A DNA stretch of 64,000 bases, taken from NCBI GenBank assembly GCA_019454045.1, contig SKCR01049645.1, positions 1 to 64,000 of the forward strand, read 5' to 3'. Position 1 is the first letter of the stretch; the number at the start of each line of letters is the position of its first letter. Under the pieces are notes generated by a model, which searched no databases, had not been told where the DNA came from, and saw nothing but the letters and a program-made list of their open reading frames with translations. Both the position numbers and the translations under genes were made by a program. Below, in pieces: positions 35,273-48,076 of the stretch. Source of the stretch: Zanthoxylum bungeanum (lineage: Eukaryota; Streptophyta; Magnoliopsida; Sapindales; Rutaceae).

Positions 35273-36340
35273 AGTATATAACTGAACTATCCAATTATAT
35301 TTAATTTACTATAGTATATCGAGCTAGCACGATGACCAAATGTACCTACAGTTTCGATCTCCAATAATTTCGAAATATTAATTAAACTGTTTAATTAAAT
35401 ATTTCGGATTATTAACTTCAGATTATTTCACTAAAAACCTAAAGATGCACTATCGTTTCCGTAGATAAATAATATGAACCGAACTACATTGGTTTCCATC
35501 GATATAGTCATTACATACGGATTGGCCTTTCACGAGTATCTCATAATTAGAAGCAGTCATAATGTCCGTTATACCTCTCTAATTATTTTTACCTTAAATA
35601 ACATCGATTCTCTAATGATCAATTTATTCATAACCATTATGAATATTAAAATTTCTATTCGTAATTGAGCGCTCTAATCATTCAAGTACCGAATCAACAC
35701 TTAAGGAATATACTCCTCCACTTCTCGCAAAAATGAGTGAACTCCAAATCTATGTAAAACGTCTCCAACTATACACCAAATAATGTCCCCAAAGTACGTA
35801 GCTATTGGTCAGAATTTCTACACCAACCTCACATTTTTAAATCGAAGGACATGGTCTGCCATGCTAGAGTTCGTAGTACACTCAGGATTTTGATCAATCT
35901 ATATATGACCATCTAGTAGATTGAAATGAATTTCTTTATTTAATGGATATTGTAAGAAATTTATTTCTATCTAGGCCCGGTCCTATATGATCACATCCTA
36001 TATGGTGCCGCTATTTTCATGTCACAACATGGACGATCCTGGATCAAGGTCTCCATACATTTATAGAATGGACCGCAGCTATAAATAAACCACAGACAAA
36101 GTACCCGCTTTGTTTGCTCTCTATGGATTATTTTAGATTACTAACTTCAGACTTAAATCCTCTTGTGTATGACACTCATATACTAAGTCTGAAGGGACAT
36201 AAGTAATCAAGGGTAAACATGATAATTTATAATATGCTATTTAAATCAAAACAATTGATAAATGAACAATGCATCATTTAGTTTATAACAAATAATTCCG
36301 TTTATATATTACATGAAGCTCTAGGGCATATATCCCCACA
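34924..36340 (-). mobile_element. LTR fragment of copia family W (copy 1)
   Basis: On the minus strand it begins TGTGGGGATATATGCCCTAGAGCTTCATG, matching the W LTR start at 58673. Matching blocks run back to about 35105, for example CGAGCTAGCACGATGACCAAATG (35320) against CGAGCTAGCACGGGGACCAAATG (56878). The end near 34924-35100 does not align clearly, so this copy is truncated or strongly diverged. It lacks the DNA transposon present in copy 2. Confidence 0.72.
35206..35272. repeat. (TA)n microsatellite
   Basis: About 66 bp of TA dinucleotides with one interruption, inside the W LTR fragment. Copy 2 has only AATAATATATAAATAAATA there, so the run expanded in this copy. Confidence 0.95.
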
Positions 36341-37573
36341 TTCTACGGCGAAGATATCTATTGGGATTTCTTTATTTGAAGAGTTCCATTTTAGAATAGT
36401 CCCGGAGTTTGTATTATGCTAAGATTGCAGTTTGATATACTAGTTATAGAGCCTATTTTAGACTCATATGAGCTTTCTAGAAATATGTGCTCTCTAAAAT
36501 TAACATGATTTAGATTTTCTGATTCTATCAAAGTGTAGAGAATATATATATGTTAGAAGGGTTAGTGGGAGCGTATAAATTTCTCTATAATATTGAATAT
36601 CCTAACGAAATTTTCATTATTAAGTAATAACGAGATGTTTGTGAGATAAAAGGTTTATCTAAGTCTCATTTTCTCTATGAATGCAGTGGGAATAATCTTT
36701 ATTATATTTGATATAAAGTCTTATATATGATATAAAACTAAGAGACTTTTGAGATACTCCCATTAGTTGTGCAGTAGATATGATCCAATAAGAGATAACT
36801 TGACTATCTGTGTGACAATTAGTATAATTGTTGTACAGTTAGTGTGTCGCTCATATATATTATTCATCTTTTGTAGAGGATGATTCCTCAGTCGAAAGAG
36901 AAATTAATTAGAATGTCTAGTCAGTTTATACATCATAGGATGATGGCATAATGAATACTATATTATGTACGATTAAAGATATCAATTTAGTCGTAATTAT
37001 TACGAGCTATTCTAATGTGCTATATACCATAGGATGTGTCTTGAAACATGTTCTATAGTATCTTTGAGATATTAAGAACAAGTTTCTTATTCATGGAGAC
37101 TATTGCCTACAACCATTGGGGTCAAATTATATTTGAGTTTAATTATGACGTTATATGGTCTACGTCATTTAGAGTAAAAAAGATACATTGAGAGTGTCAC
37201 AGTTGATTCCACTGTGAAAGTGGAACTAATCGTAACTTATAAAGTACTGACTCATGAAGTTACATAGTGACCTTGTAAATTAGGAGTTTTGGAATCAATG
37301 TTGTGCTTGTTGTTTTCTGTATATGATTGTGGATTTTATCCTTAATTACTTGGACAAATCAGTAGCTGTAGCGCAATATTGATGTCGCATATGAGGCATA
37401 TTGATGTAGAATGTATGTTCTAAAAAATATGAATGATGTTGGCCAAGGGAAATATTTGGGATTGTTAGACAAACTCAAAATATAAAAGCAGACCTACTCG
37501 TTTATGCCTACCTCTCGAGTGCTAGGTGAGCTCTTGAGGGCCATGAATTGGCACTAGTGTAAGTGCGAGAAAT
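36341..37573 (+). pseudogene. Decayed RT/RNase H end of copia element Y (copy 2)
   Basis: Only shreds of the copia pol end remain. There is a VSGS block near 36557 at the place where copia reverse transcriptases have a KKVSGS-like stretch, a YLRRTK-like block near 37045, and VDSTVKVELIVTY near 37202, which corresponds to the RNase H DSTTEAEYIA block. Stops and frameshifts are frequent, so this is the oldest-looking coding remnant in the window. It ends with AAGTGCGAGAAA, a decayed copia polypurine tract, next to the Y LTR. Confidence 0.65.
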
Positions 37574-38096
37574 TATTAGGGTTGATGCTCGGAGTGCCAA
37601 TCTGTATCATATAGAACAAATCAATTTTCTATAATATTATGTATTTATGGGAGGACATCTTGTCATTTATATATATTTGATCTAATTTGCTTAGATTGAA
37701 ACTAAATCCGATTTAGTGATATGTATATATTAGACAAAGATCTAAGAATTTACAATGTAGTGCGCAGTTACAACGTATGTTGTAATTGACATTGGAAAAT
37801 ATTACTATAAATTGTATATTCTCAAATAAAGTTCACGGTCAAGATTTACTGACACAGGTCGGTTTTAAAATCCGCTGAGACTAGTATATATCATATATCG
37901 TGACTTTATCCAATGGTTTACCTAGTGAACCATGAGTCTGTGGAGACTCATATAGACATATATGTATTTATTCGATAAATACTGAACGACTCACCGAAGA
38001 TTTCCTAATAGATAATATACCAACATCAATAGGATTCTTCTCATGATATCCGATGTGCATCAAGATAGAATCCATCAGACCTGTGTACGGGGCATA

Positions 38097-40002
38097 TGTT
38101 GGACAATTGTGATCCATAACATCATTATTTGTAAAAGACATTGTGGTTTTTGTACAAATTAACTATGTGACAAAGGAAATTGTTATTTTATCATTTTGTA
38201 ATTACATTACTTGAATATATAAATGATAAAAGTCCTTATGATGAGTTCCAGATTAATAAGATATGAGACAGTATCAATCCATGAATGGTTTAATCATTTA
38301 ACAACCCTAGTCGTAGTATTATCGAGACTGGACATCGATAATGCGGAATAAACTAGTATTGCACTTGTGCGCGTTATGGAAGCTTAACTGCATAGTTCTC
38401 ATATATTTAAGTATTAGATACTTATGCAAGTGTGATAGGAGGTTCTGTTTGCCGATGGTACAAGAACAGCTTCGCTCTGGATAGACCCCTCGGAATCTCA
38501 TTGGTAGTATGAATATGTGTCTATGGGAGTCCGCAACAGGGTAGGTGTATTTGGTCTTAACCTGAGACTTGCATCGCTAATACTTGCGACAATTAGTACG
38601 CTTTGGTTTTGGTCGTCCGAGGCTTTAACAGGTTCTGTGTACGCCTCTTCTGGGTTTACTGAGAATCATAGTGTATTGGGTGTGATGTCAAGATGGAAGT
38701 ATCACTTCAGTCATATAGAGATGATGATCACGCATGGATACAAAACTAGTACTCTAATATGCTGTAGTTATCGGGATAATATGACAAGGACATGATTATC
38801 CGATTAAAGAGACTAGTTGCTTGTGATCCAATATATGATTCGTACGGGGTAGACACAACTCCAGTCTCAGGCCTAACATGTGACATCCGATACTGGATCG
38901 TAATGCACAATACTTAGTATACTACGCTTGATAAAGATTATGTATTCCTTAAAAGAATATTTCTGGAGAATTGGGTAGGCACGGTGCTTTTCTAGAAGCC
39001 AACCATGTCTTGTAAATCGGTAAGAATGTGGTACTAGGTACACACGTATTCGGATAGTCTGATAACCGTATTTACTACCAACATATCCAGGGATCTCATG
39101 GGTCGCTTCCCAAAGATTCACCGATGACATTTGACTCGAACAGAATTAATCTGAGATTAATTATAAGAGAGAGAAAATTAATCTGAGATTAATTACGGCA
39201 AGAATTTATCTGAGATAAAATTTGGATAGAAGAGAGAGAACGATTAATTTGGAATTACTCGATTAAATAATATATTGGATATATTAATTGAAATTAGATT
39301 TCAAAGCGAAATTAAAATTGGATTTTAATTCGGGCGAACGAATTAATTTAGAATTAATTCGTAAGCGACTTTCATAATTGTATTGCAAGGCATTATTATT
39401 TACTTAAATTGGATTTAATTAAGTCGCAACAGCAAATTCGTTTAATTCGGAATTAAACGAACCCGGGCCCGAGTGAAGTTGCGTTTTGAGTTGTTCGACT
39501 TAAATTTGGAATTTAAAAGTGGTGGGACCCACTTGACTTACATCAATAAGTTTGACTAGTGACGGAAGTTGTTAATGGTTGAGTGAAAGCTTCGATTGCT
39601 TATTCTACACTCAATCAACAACCAACACACTTTGTCTTTATTTTGAAAAAGATATACCAACTTTGAGACTTGACTTTTGGTAATTGATTTTTGAAATAAA
39701 AAACACAAAAACAAAAAGCTCTCTCCTCTCCCTCTCATTCACTTTGCCGTGAACCCTCCTCCATCTCTTGGAAATTTTGTTTCAAAATTTCAACCTTGCT
39801 AGCACATTTAGAGTAAAAGAAGGTGATAGGGAAACTCATCCTTGGGTTGGATTTACTCTAAGAAAGCTTGGAGCTTCAACATACTTCAAAGAATTTTAAA
39901 TTCTCATCCATTCATTGTAAGTATATTTCCGTAACTTCTTTGAATATTCACACACCTAAATCATGTTGTAGAGATCCTTGGAATGTTCTAGGAACACTAA
40001 CA
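38097..40002 (+). mobile_element. 5' LTR of Z
   Basis: TGTTGGACAATTGTG..GAACACTAACA, 1906 bp. It contains ATTAATT-rich stretches at 39140-39300, TTAATTCG-type repeats at 39340-39480, and GTAAGTATATTTCC near 39917 close to its end. A 92-aa ORF (38517-38795) recurs in the 3' LTR (46595-46873). Confidence 0.9.
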
Positions 40003-40003
40003 A

Positions 40004-40017
40004 TGGTATCAAGAGCC
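40004..40017 (+). other. Primer-binding site of Z, initiator-Met type
   Basis: TGGTATCAAGAGCC lies one base after the LTR. The usual site is TGGTATCAGAGCC, so this copy carries one extra A. Confidence 0.85.
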
Positions 40018-42195
40018 TTTTCTAAGCATGATTTTATTCTAGGGTTTATGGACTTTATTTGGGGTTTTTTATGTTTGGAGCATGATTTCTTCAAATTGGT
40101 TGTTTGGTTGAGCTTTGATGATGATGAATTAGATTTATGCATCTTAGGAATTGAGAAAATGAATTGGATAATTTTTTCCCTAATTTCCTTGCCAATGCCG
40201 AATTGAACCCTAGCATGTATCATGGTGATTTTATGATTTTAGACTATTGGATGTGTTTAAAGCATGATATGTATATTGATTATTGATTTAATTAGATTGA
40301 AATCAAAATTGGATATTAATTGTGCCAAATTACCGTGAACACCATAAGCATGAAATTGATTGATTTTGCTTCAATTGTGTTGGACATTAATTGAATATTT
40401 AAAACATGATTAATTAGTTTAATTGATATTTTAGAAATTTTAATTTAACTAATTAATTATGAAAATTACACTTTAATTAAATTAATATGATATTTAGAAT
40501 ATTATATTAATAATAAAATTAGTCTTTAAAATTGGATTGAGCTAATTTTGTTGTATTTGGGCTTAATGGGCTTGGTTGGGCCAAGCTTGGTTTAGGAAAA
40601 TTGGATTGGATCCATATTAGGCCTAAAACCATTCCATAAAGTCAAAATATAATTTTGGGCCTAATGGGCCAAAATTGATTTTATGGCAAATGGTGATTTC
40701 TAATTGGGCCTTGGCATCTTGGATTGGATCCATATTGGCCAAAGCCCATGCCTTAAGAATTAATTAAAAGCCCATTGGACTTTAATTAAAATAGTATTGG
40801 ATACTAATTGGACTTTTGAGACCCATTAAGATTAGATTTAGAATCTAAGTCTTTAAGGCACTAAAATAAGTGTAATTATTTAATTTAGAATTAAATACGA
40901 ATTAGTATTGGATACAAATTAAATTGGATTTAAAATTGTAGTTCGATATAATTCAAGAATACGTACTTTGAGTATTTATTCTTAAACGAGTTAGACTCGC
41001 GCAAATCAAATCGTTGTTTGAACATTATATGGTCCTTAATTCAAAGATTAATTAATTGGATTAAATTGATTGAATAACATGCTTTGTGTGAATACATGGA
41101 TGTATTGTATGAATAATGTATATCAGATGGATATTAGAAAGGTGAGGGAAATTTTGGAAATTGTTGTAATAAATTTAGAATTTATTAAATTAGACCTGCG
41201 TGTCCAGCCTATTATTTCTTTTCTCATTGTATTTCTCTTCTCACCAATTCCCCTCAATGTAAATGAGGTTTCTTTAATGTATTATGTAATTGGGTAGAAG
41301 TAAGAAAAATGCTAGCGGGAGAGAGGAAATGGAGAGATTTGTACTAGGAACAATTTGTTATATATCCATCCGCATTTCATTATTAATTTATTTAGCGCCT
41401 TATTATGCTTTTAGAATGCATGCTTAAGGGTGTATGATGAGACCTAATCAAAGATAATAAATTAGTTGTCAATTTACGCGAAAAACCCTCAATCAAATAT
41501 TAAGCGTTTTCCTTCCATTGAGTGGTTCTTTCTCAAGATCCAAGATTGGCATTGGTTTGTTGGCCAAAGTCAAGATCAATGTCCATTGCAGACGTGTTTG
41601 AACCACGAAGGCTTTGTTATATATCGCATGTCTTGGGCAGTTGTGACTTGTTGGCCAAAGTCAAGGTCACTTCTATACATCGACGTGGATTACGAAGCTT
41701 TCCCACTGTCAATGGGTCGCGCTTAACTGAAATCATTAAGCTTGTTGAGCCAAAGCCAAAGCTTAGTTGATTTAGAGGAAAATGTTATGAAATATATTGG
41801 ATATATTTACATATATTGGATATATGTTTCGGACTTGGAGGTCCACCTACCAGATCTAGGAATTGGATGGGATCCAATTGATCTTAGAGATCTACCTAGT
41901 TAAGTATCATGCAACTTGTTGGCCAAAGTCAAGGTTGTGTGTTATTTAACGGGATCCTAGCCCACTAGGAAACTAGGTTTCCCGAGTACTCAACATAGGG
42001 TTAGAGGCTCGCTGAAAAATAGTGGGAGGCCAGTATTAAATTTGTAATTTCATTTAATACTTGCCGAATATGCGCTTTCAAATTATTTTCGTCATTATAT
42101 ATTTATGTTAGCTGGACTAATATTTTATTGTTTTCTTTTAACAGTTGGAATGTACCCGAAATCGTTAATTGAATAGTTAAACTATTGCAATTAAG
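40018..42195 (+). other. Long leader of Z between primer-binding site and gag
   Basis: About 2.2 kb without a credible protein. The stretch at 40550-40860 has TTGGGCC, GGGCCAA and GGATTGGATCCATATT repeated. GTTGGCCAAAGTCAAG returns at about 41560, 41653 and 41920. The unit around it (41560-41930) looks like a decayed short tandem repeat. ORFs 41070-41297, 41466-41726 and 41522-41770 fall on these repeats. Confidence 0.6.
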
Positions 42196-43137
42196 ATGGC
42201 TGGAAAGATCAATGTTAGGGACATTATTATGGACGAAAATGTCTTTAACGGTGCAAACTTTCCTGACTGGGATATGAACCTCAGGATTGTCCTGGGGGCT
42301 TAGAAGATGCTTTATACACTAGAGAAACCTCTCGGGCCTAAGCTCGAAATTGAGCAGCCACTTGAGCTTGAGCTTTGGAAGACTCACAGTGATGACAACT
42401 CAACTGCTCAATCCGTCATGCTTGCTGCAATGACCCCTCAATTTTGTCGTCAAAACAAGGGATTGGATCCATATGAAAAGATATTGAAATTGAAGGACCT
42501 TCATCGATCCAACCTTAGATCGCAGAAGTATGAGTTGCAGAAGAAGCTCTTTCGCTCTCGCATGTCAGAGGGTACATATGTCGAGCACCATGTGTCGTAG
42601 ATGATTGCTGACATCGAACAACTGGGACAGCCGGGCATAGTCTTCGAGGCTGAGACTTCCATAGATTTGATCTTACAGTTTCTGCCTGACAGCTGGGGCG
42701 GGTTCATCATGAACTACAATATGATGAACCAAGAGAAGACTCTTGGAGAGTTGATGGCAATGCTGAAAGAGGCAGAAAAAGAGATTTTGAAAGGAAAGAA
42801 GCGCGAGGCGCACTTCGCTTCGACATCTCAGACTACCAAGGCTTGGCCGAAGGCTTCGAGAGGTGTGAAGAAGAAGAAGAAGAAGAAGAGAAAGAGCAAT
42901 GTCAATTCATCAAAGTCTTTTAGGAAGGTAAGGGACAAATCCCAAGATGTCTGCCTACAGTGTGGCAAACAGCGTCACTGGAAGCGTGACTGCCGTGAGT
43001 ACAAGGCGCACATGAAGGAAATGAAGGCATGCAAGGCACCGGTTTCAGGTATGTTTGTTATTGAGATAAACATGTCTACTACTAGTTTTAAAAATTGGAT
43101 TTTTTTATTCTGGTTGTGGTACTCATATATGTACTGA
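42196..43137 (+). pseudogene. gag: Decayed copia gag of Z
   Basis: ATG at 42196 opens MAGKINVRDI. One frame is kept to 43137, interrupted by TAG at 42301 (after VLGA) and TAG at 42598. It holds the UBN2-like capsid region (MSEGTYVEHHV, LQFLPDSWGGFIMNYN, MNQEKTLGELMAML) and a zinc knuckle C-x2-C-x4-H-x4-C at about 42952-42993, with Arg where a Gly is usual before His. A lysine run (KKKKKKRK) precedes the knuckle. Both TAG codons lie where CAG (Gln) would fit. Confidence 0.88.
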
Positions 43138-46103
43138 TGTACATGATCTGCAGATTAGCAAGAGACTGGCTTCATGAGAGATCGACCTCCGAGTTGGAAA
43201 TGGGACTAGAGTCGCCGTTTTGGCTGTTGGGACCTATATTTTGGAACTGCCCTCGGGGCATGTACTTACTTTATCATACTGCTATTATTTACTTAGTTTA
43301 ACTAGAAACATTATATCTATATCTTGTTTAACCCAATGTGGGTACACTTTTGTATTCCGGAACACCGGGTGTTTTGTGTATAAAAATGATATTGAGATAT
43401 GCCTGCTGATGTAAATAATGGTCTTTATATTTTGAATATAAATGAATCTCAAACATATAACATGACAAACAAAAGGCTCAAAATGAGTAAAACAGATGAA
43501 ACTTATATGTGGCATTGTTGTCTGGGACACATAAACAAGACTCGTATATCCACACTTTTGAAGAGTGGATACTTGGACGGATTTGATCCAAATTCATATG
43601 ACGTCTGCGAATCTTGTTTATTAGGAAAAATGCCTAAAACACCTTTTAGCGGTAAAGGTGCACATGCCACTGAACTATTAGCCCTCATATATAGTGACGT
43701 ATGCGGGCCCATGTCTAGCCAGGCTAGAGGTGGATATGAATACTTCATAACCTTTACGGATGATGCATCACATTATGATTATATGTATCTTATGAGACAC
43801 AAGTCGGAAACTTTTGAGAAATTCAAAGAGTTTCGACACGAAGTAGAAAAATAGACCGGCAAAAGTATTAAAACATTATGGTCCGACCGTTGTGGAGAAT
43901 ACTTGAGCAATGAGTTTCTCGATTACTTGAAGGAGTATGGTATTGTTTCACAGTGGACTCCTCCCGGAACACCTCAATTAAACGGTGTGTCATAATGGAA
44001 AAACCGAACTTTGTTAGACATGGTAAGGTCTATGATGAGTCGAACTGAGCTACCAATTTCCTTCTGGGGATATGTAGTGAACAGTGCAATACTTATTTTC
44101 AATAAGGTTCCGTCAAAGTCTGTTGAACAGACTCCATATGAAATATGGACAGGAAAGAAACCAGGTTTCACATTCCTGAAGATTTGGGGATGCTGGGCAT
44201 ATGTTAAACGTTTGGATGGTACCAAACTAGAACCAAAATCGGATAAGTGCTTATTTGTAGGTTATCCTAGGGAAACCAAAGGGTATTACTTCTACAACCC
44301 ATAAGAGTTCAAGGTCTTTGTTGCTCTACATGCGCTTTTCCTGGAGAAGGAATTCCTAAATGCAGTGGTAAGTGGGAGGAAAGTAAAACTCGATGAAAAT
44401 CGGAGTGATACTGTTCCTGGCACCGAATCCCAAACGGAACACGAACAACTCATCATATATGAGACTGTACCACAATCTTCTGATACACAAGAACCGCGTA
44501 GATCAGAGAGAGTAAAAAAAAACTTGAGAGGTATGGGTTTCTGATCTCGCCTCACGTAGATATTAATCTTATTGAGGATAATGAGCCGGCTACGTATGAG
44601 GAAGTGATACAAGGTATCGACTCCGCTTTATGGCAAGAAGCCATGAAGTCCGAAATGGATTCCATGTATACCAACCAAGTTTGGACACTGATTTATGCAC
44701 CAGAAGGCGTAAAGCCTATTGGTTGTAAATGGGTTTTCAAGAAGAAGACGGACATGGATGGCAACATACAAACGTACAAAGCTAGGCTTGTAGCTAAAGG
44801 GTATTGTCAACGACATGGTGTTGATTACGACGAAACGTTTTCACCTATTGCCATGATTAAATCCATTAGGATAATGCTTGCTATTGCTGCATATTTTGAT
44901 TATGAAATATGACAGATAGGCGTCAAAACCGCTTTCCTTAATGGAAACCTTTTGGAGGATGTTTATATGCAACAGCCTGGCGGTTTGATCGTACCAAAAT
45001 ATGTAAATAAGGTTTGCAAGTTAAATCGATCCATTTATGGATTGAAGCAAGCATCACGTTCTTGGAACCAACATTTTGATGAGATTATAAAAGAATATGA
45101 TTTCATTCAAAAAGAAGATGATCCTTGTGTATATAAGAAGGTTAGTGGGAGCGCACTGACATTCATTTTCCTTTACGTTGATGATGTATTGCTTATTGGC
45201 AATGACATTCTCATGTTACAATCGGTGAAAGCTTGGCTTTCATTAAAATTTTCCATGAAAGATCTGGGAGAAGCAGCCTTTATTCTGGGAATAAGGATCT
45301 ACCGGGATAGATCTAGAAAGCTGCTTGGACTCTCCTAGAGCTTGTATATTGAGAAGGTGTTGAAGAGATTCAACATGGATCAGTCTAAGAGGGGACTAAT
45401 GCCAGTGTCACATGGCGTCACTCAATCTAAGGACATGTGTTCTAAAACTCAAGATGAGAGAGACAACATGAGTCGGATCACGTTCGCTTCTGTAGTCGGA
45501 TCGATCATATATGCCATGATATGTACGTGACCTGATGTCTCATATGCTTTGAGCATGTGTAGTCACTATCAGGCCGATCCAGGTGATGGTCACTGGGTTG
45601 CGGTTAAGAATATAGTTAAGTATCTTAGACGAACTAAGGATGCTTTCTTAGTCTATGGAGATGGAGAACTTGAGGTGACTGGATTCACCGACGTAAGTTT
45701 CCAAACCGATAAAGACCACTCTAAGTTGCAATCCGGGTACATATTTTGTTTGAATAACGGAGCAGTGAGCTGGAAATCATCCAAGCAAGAGATTGTTGTC
45801 GATTCAACAACAGATGCAGAATATATCGCTGCAGCTGAAGCAGCAAAATAGGCAGTTTGGATCCGAAAATTCCTAATTGGATTAGGAGTAGTTCCGTTAG
45901 CAGCTGAGCCCATTCCTTTATTTTGTGACAATAACTGGGCTATAGCGCAGGCTAAGGAACCGCAGCCTCATCAACGATCCAAGCATGTACTTCGACGTTT
46001 CCATCTGATTCGTGAGATCATTCATCATGGTGATGTGAGGATCGAAAAGATCGCTTCAGATGACAACATTGCAGATCCGTTGACGAAAGCTATCTCTCAG
46101 TAA
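43138..46103 (+). pseudogene. pol: Decayed copia pol (PR-INT-RT-RNase H) of Z
   Basis: The protease is frameshifted and its catalytic Asp is no longer readable next to SGCGTHIC (43117-43140). The integrase begins with an H-C-C-type WHCCLGHINKTR block (43507) and IYSDVCGPM. The second core Asp is in WSDRCGEYL (43880), and the catalytic Glu position is replaced by a stop (TAA near 43993). The reverse transcriptase carries ETFSPIAMIKSIR, KTAFLNGNLLEDVYMQQP and the active-site box YVDDVLL at 45175. RNase H carries ADP, DSTTDAEYIAAAEAAK and DNIADPLTK. Further stops lie at 43852, 44302, 44913, 45336, 45528 and 45849. The frame changes within PR and between INT and RT. Confidence 0.92.
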
Positions 46104-46158
46104 AAGTTTGAGCGACATGTACATAGTTTAGGTGTTAGATACTTGAGTGATTGGCTAT

Positions 46159-46174
46159 GAGCCAAGTGAGAGAT
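46159..46174 (+). other. Polypurine tract of Z
   Basis: GAGCCAAGTGAGAGAT directly precedes the TGTTGG of the 3' LTR, matching the copia pattern AAGTGGGAGAT with one change. Confidence 0.8.
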
Positions 46175-48076
46175 TGTTGGACAATTGTGACCCATAGCAT
46201 CACTATTTGTAAAAGACATTGTGGTTTTTGTACAAATTAACTATGTGACAAAGGAAATTGCTATTTTATCATTTTGTAATTAGATTACTTGAATATATAA
46301 ATGATAAAATTCCTTATGATTAGTTCCGGATTAATAAGATATGAGACAGTATCAATCCAGGAATGATTTAATCATTTAACATCCCTAGTCGTAGTATTAT
46401 CGAGACTAGACATCGATAATGCAGAATAAACTAGTATTGCACTTGTGCGTGTTATGGAAGCTTAACGTCATAGTTCTCATATATTTAAGTATTAGATACT
46501 TATGCAAGTGTGATAGGAGGTTCTTTTTGCCGATGGTACGGGAACAACTTTGCTCTGGATAGACCCATCGAAATCCCATTGGTAGTATGACTATGTGTCT
46601 ATGGGAGTCCGCAAAAGGGTAGGTGTATTTGGTCTTAACCTGAGACTTGCATCGCTAATACTTGCGACAATTAGTACGCTTTGGTTTTGGTCGTCCGAGA
46701 CTTTAACAGGTTCTCTGTACGCCTCTTCTGGGTTTACTGAGAATCGTACTGTATTGGGTGTGATGTCAAGATGGAAGTATCACTTCAGTCATATGGAGAT
46801 GATGATCACGCAGGGATACAGAACTGGTACTCTAATATGCTGTAGCTATCGGGATAATATGACAAGGTCATGATTATCTGATTAAAAAGACTAGTTGCTT
46901 GTGATCCGATATATGCTTCGTATGGGGCATACACAACTCCAGTCCCTGGACTAACATGTGACATCCGATACTGGATCGTAATGCACAATACTTAGTATAT
47001 TACGCTTGATAAAGATTATGTATTCCTTAAAAGAATATTTCTGGAGAATTGGGTAGGCACGGTGCTTTTTTAGAAGCCAACCATGTCTTGTAAATCGGTA
47101 AGAACGTGGTACTAGATACACACGTATTCAGATAGTCTGATAACTGTATTTACTGCCAACATATCCAGGGATCTCATGGGTCGCTTCCCAAAGATTCACC
47201 GATGACATTTGACCTGAACATAATTAATATGAGATTAATTATAAATGAGAGAAAATTAATCTGGGATTAATTACGGTAAGAATTTATCTTGGATAAAATT
47301 TGAATAGAAGAGAGAGAAAAATTAATTTTGAATTAATCGATTAAATAATATATTGGATATATTAATTGAAATTAGATTTCAAAGCGGAATTAAAATTGGA
47401 TTTTACTTTGGGCGAACAAATTAATTTAGAATTAATTCGTAAGCGACTTTCGTAATAATATTGCGAGGTATTATTATTTAATTAAATTGGATTTAATTAA
47501 GTCGCAACAGCAAATTCATTTAATTCGGAATTAAACGAACCCGGGCCCGAGCAAAGTTGCGTGTTGAGTTGTTCGACTTAAATTTGGAATTTAAAAGTGG
47601 TGGGACCCACTTGACATCAACAAGTTTGACTAGTGATGGAAGTTGTTAATGGTTTAGTGAAAGCTTGGATTGCTTATTCTACACTCAATCAACAACCAAC
47701 ACACTTTGTCTTTATTTTGAAAATGATATACGAACTTTGAGACTTGACTTTGGGTAATTGATTTTTGAAATAAAAAACACAAAAACAAAAAGCTCTCTCC
47801 TCTCCCTCTCATTCACTTTGCCGTGAACCCTCCTCAATCTCTTGGAAATGTTGTTTCAAAATTTCAAGCTTGCTAGCACATTTTGAGTAAAAGAAGGTGA
47901 TAGGAAAACTCATCCTTGGGTTGGATTTACTCTAAGAAAGCTTGGAGCTTCAACATACTTTAAAGAATTTTAAATTCTCATCCATTCATTGTAAGTATAT
48001 TTCCGCAACTTCTTTGAATATTCACACACCTAAATCATGTTGTAGAGATCCTTGGAATGTTCTAGGAACACTAACA
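46175..48076 (+). mobile_element. 3' LTR of Z
   Basis: 1902 bp, TGTTGGACAATTGTG..GAACACTAACA, collinear with the 5' LTR with scattered substitutions and few indels. Confidence 0.9.

Larger units (their letters stand above)
38097..48076 (+). mobile_element. Full-length, coding-dead copia element Z
   Basis: A 9.98-kb element made of 5' LTR (38097-40002), initiator-Met primer-binding site, a leader of about 2.2 kb, decayed gag-pol, polypurine tract and 3' LTR (46175-48076). The domain order gag-PR-INT-RT-RH is that of Ty1/copia. The flanks GCATA (38092-38096) and ACATA (48077-48081) agree in 4 of 5 positions and are probably the target-site duplication. By eye the LTRs differ at about 11 sites in their first 205 nt, so the insertion is not recent. 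The target is the LTR of a Y element. Confidence 0.92.

Noticed and set aside
39868..40206. 112-aa ORF as a possible gene
   Set aside because: It runs from the end of the Z 5' LTR through the primer-binding site into the leader, which would not be translated as one protein in an LTR element. No domain is recognised.
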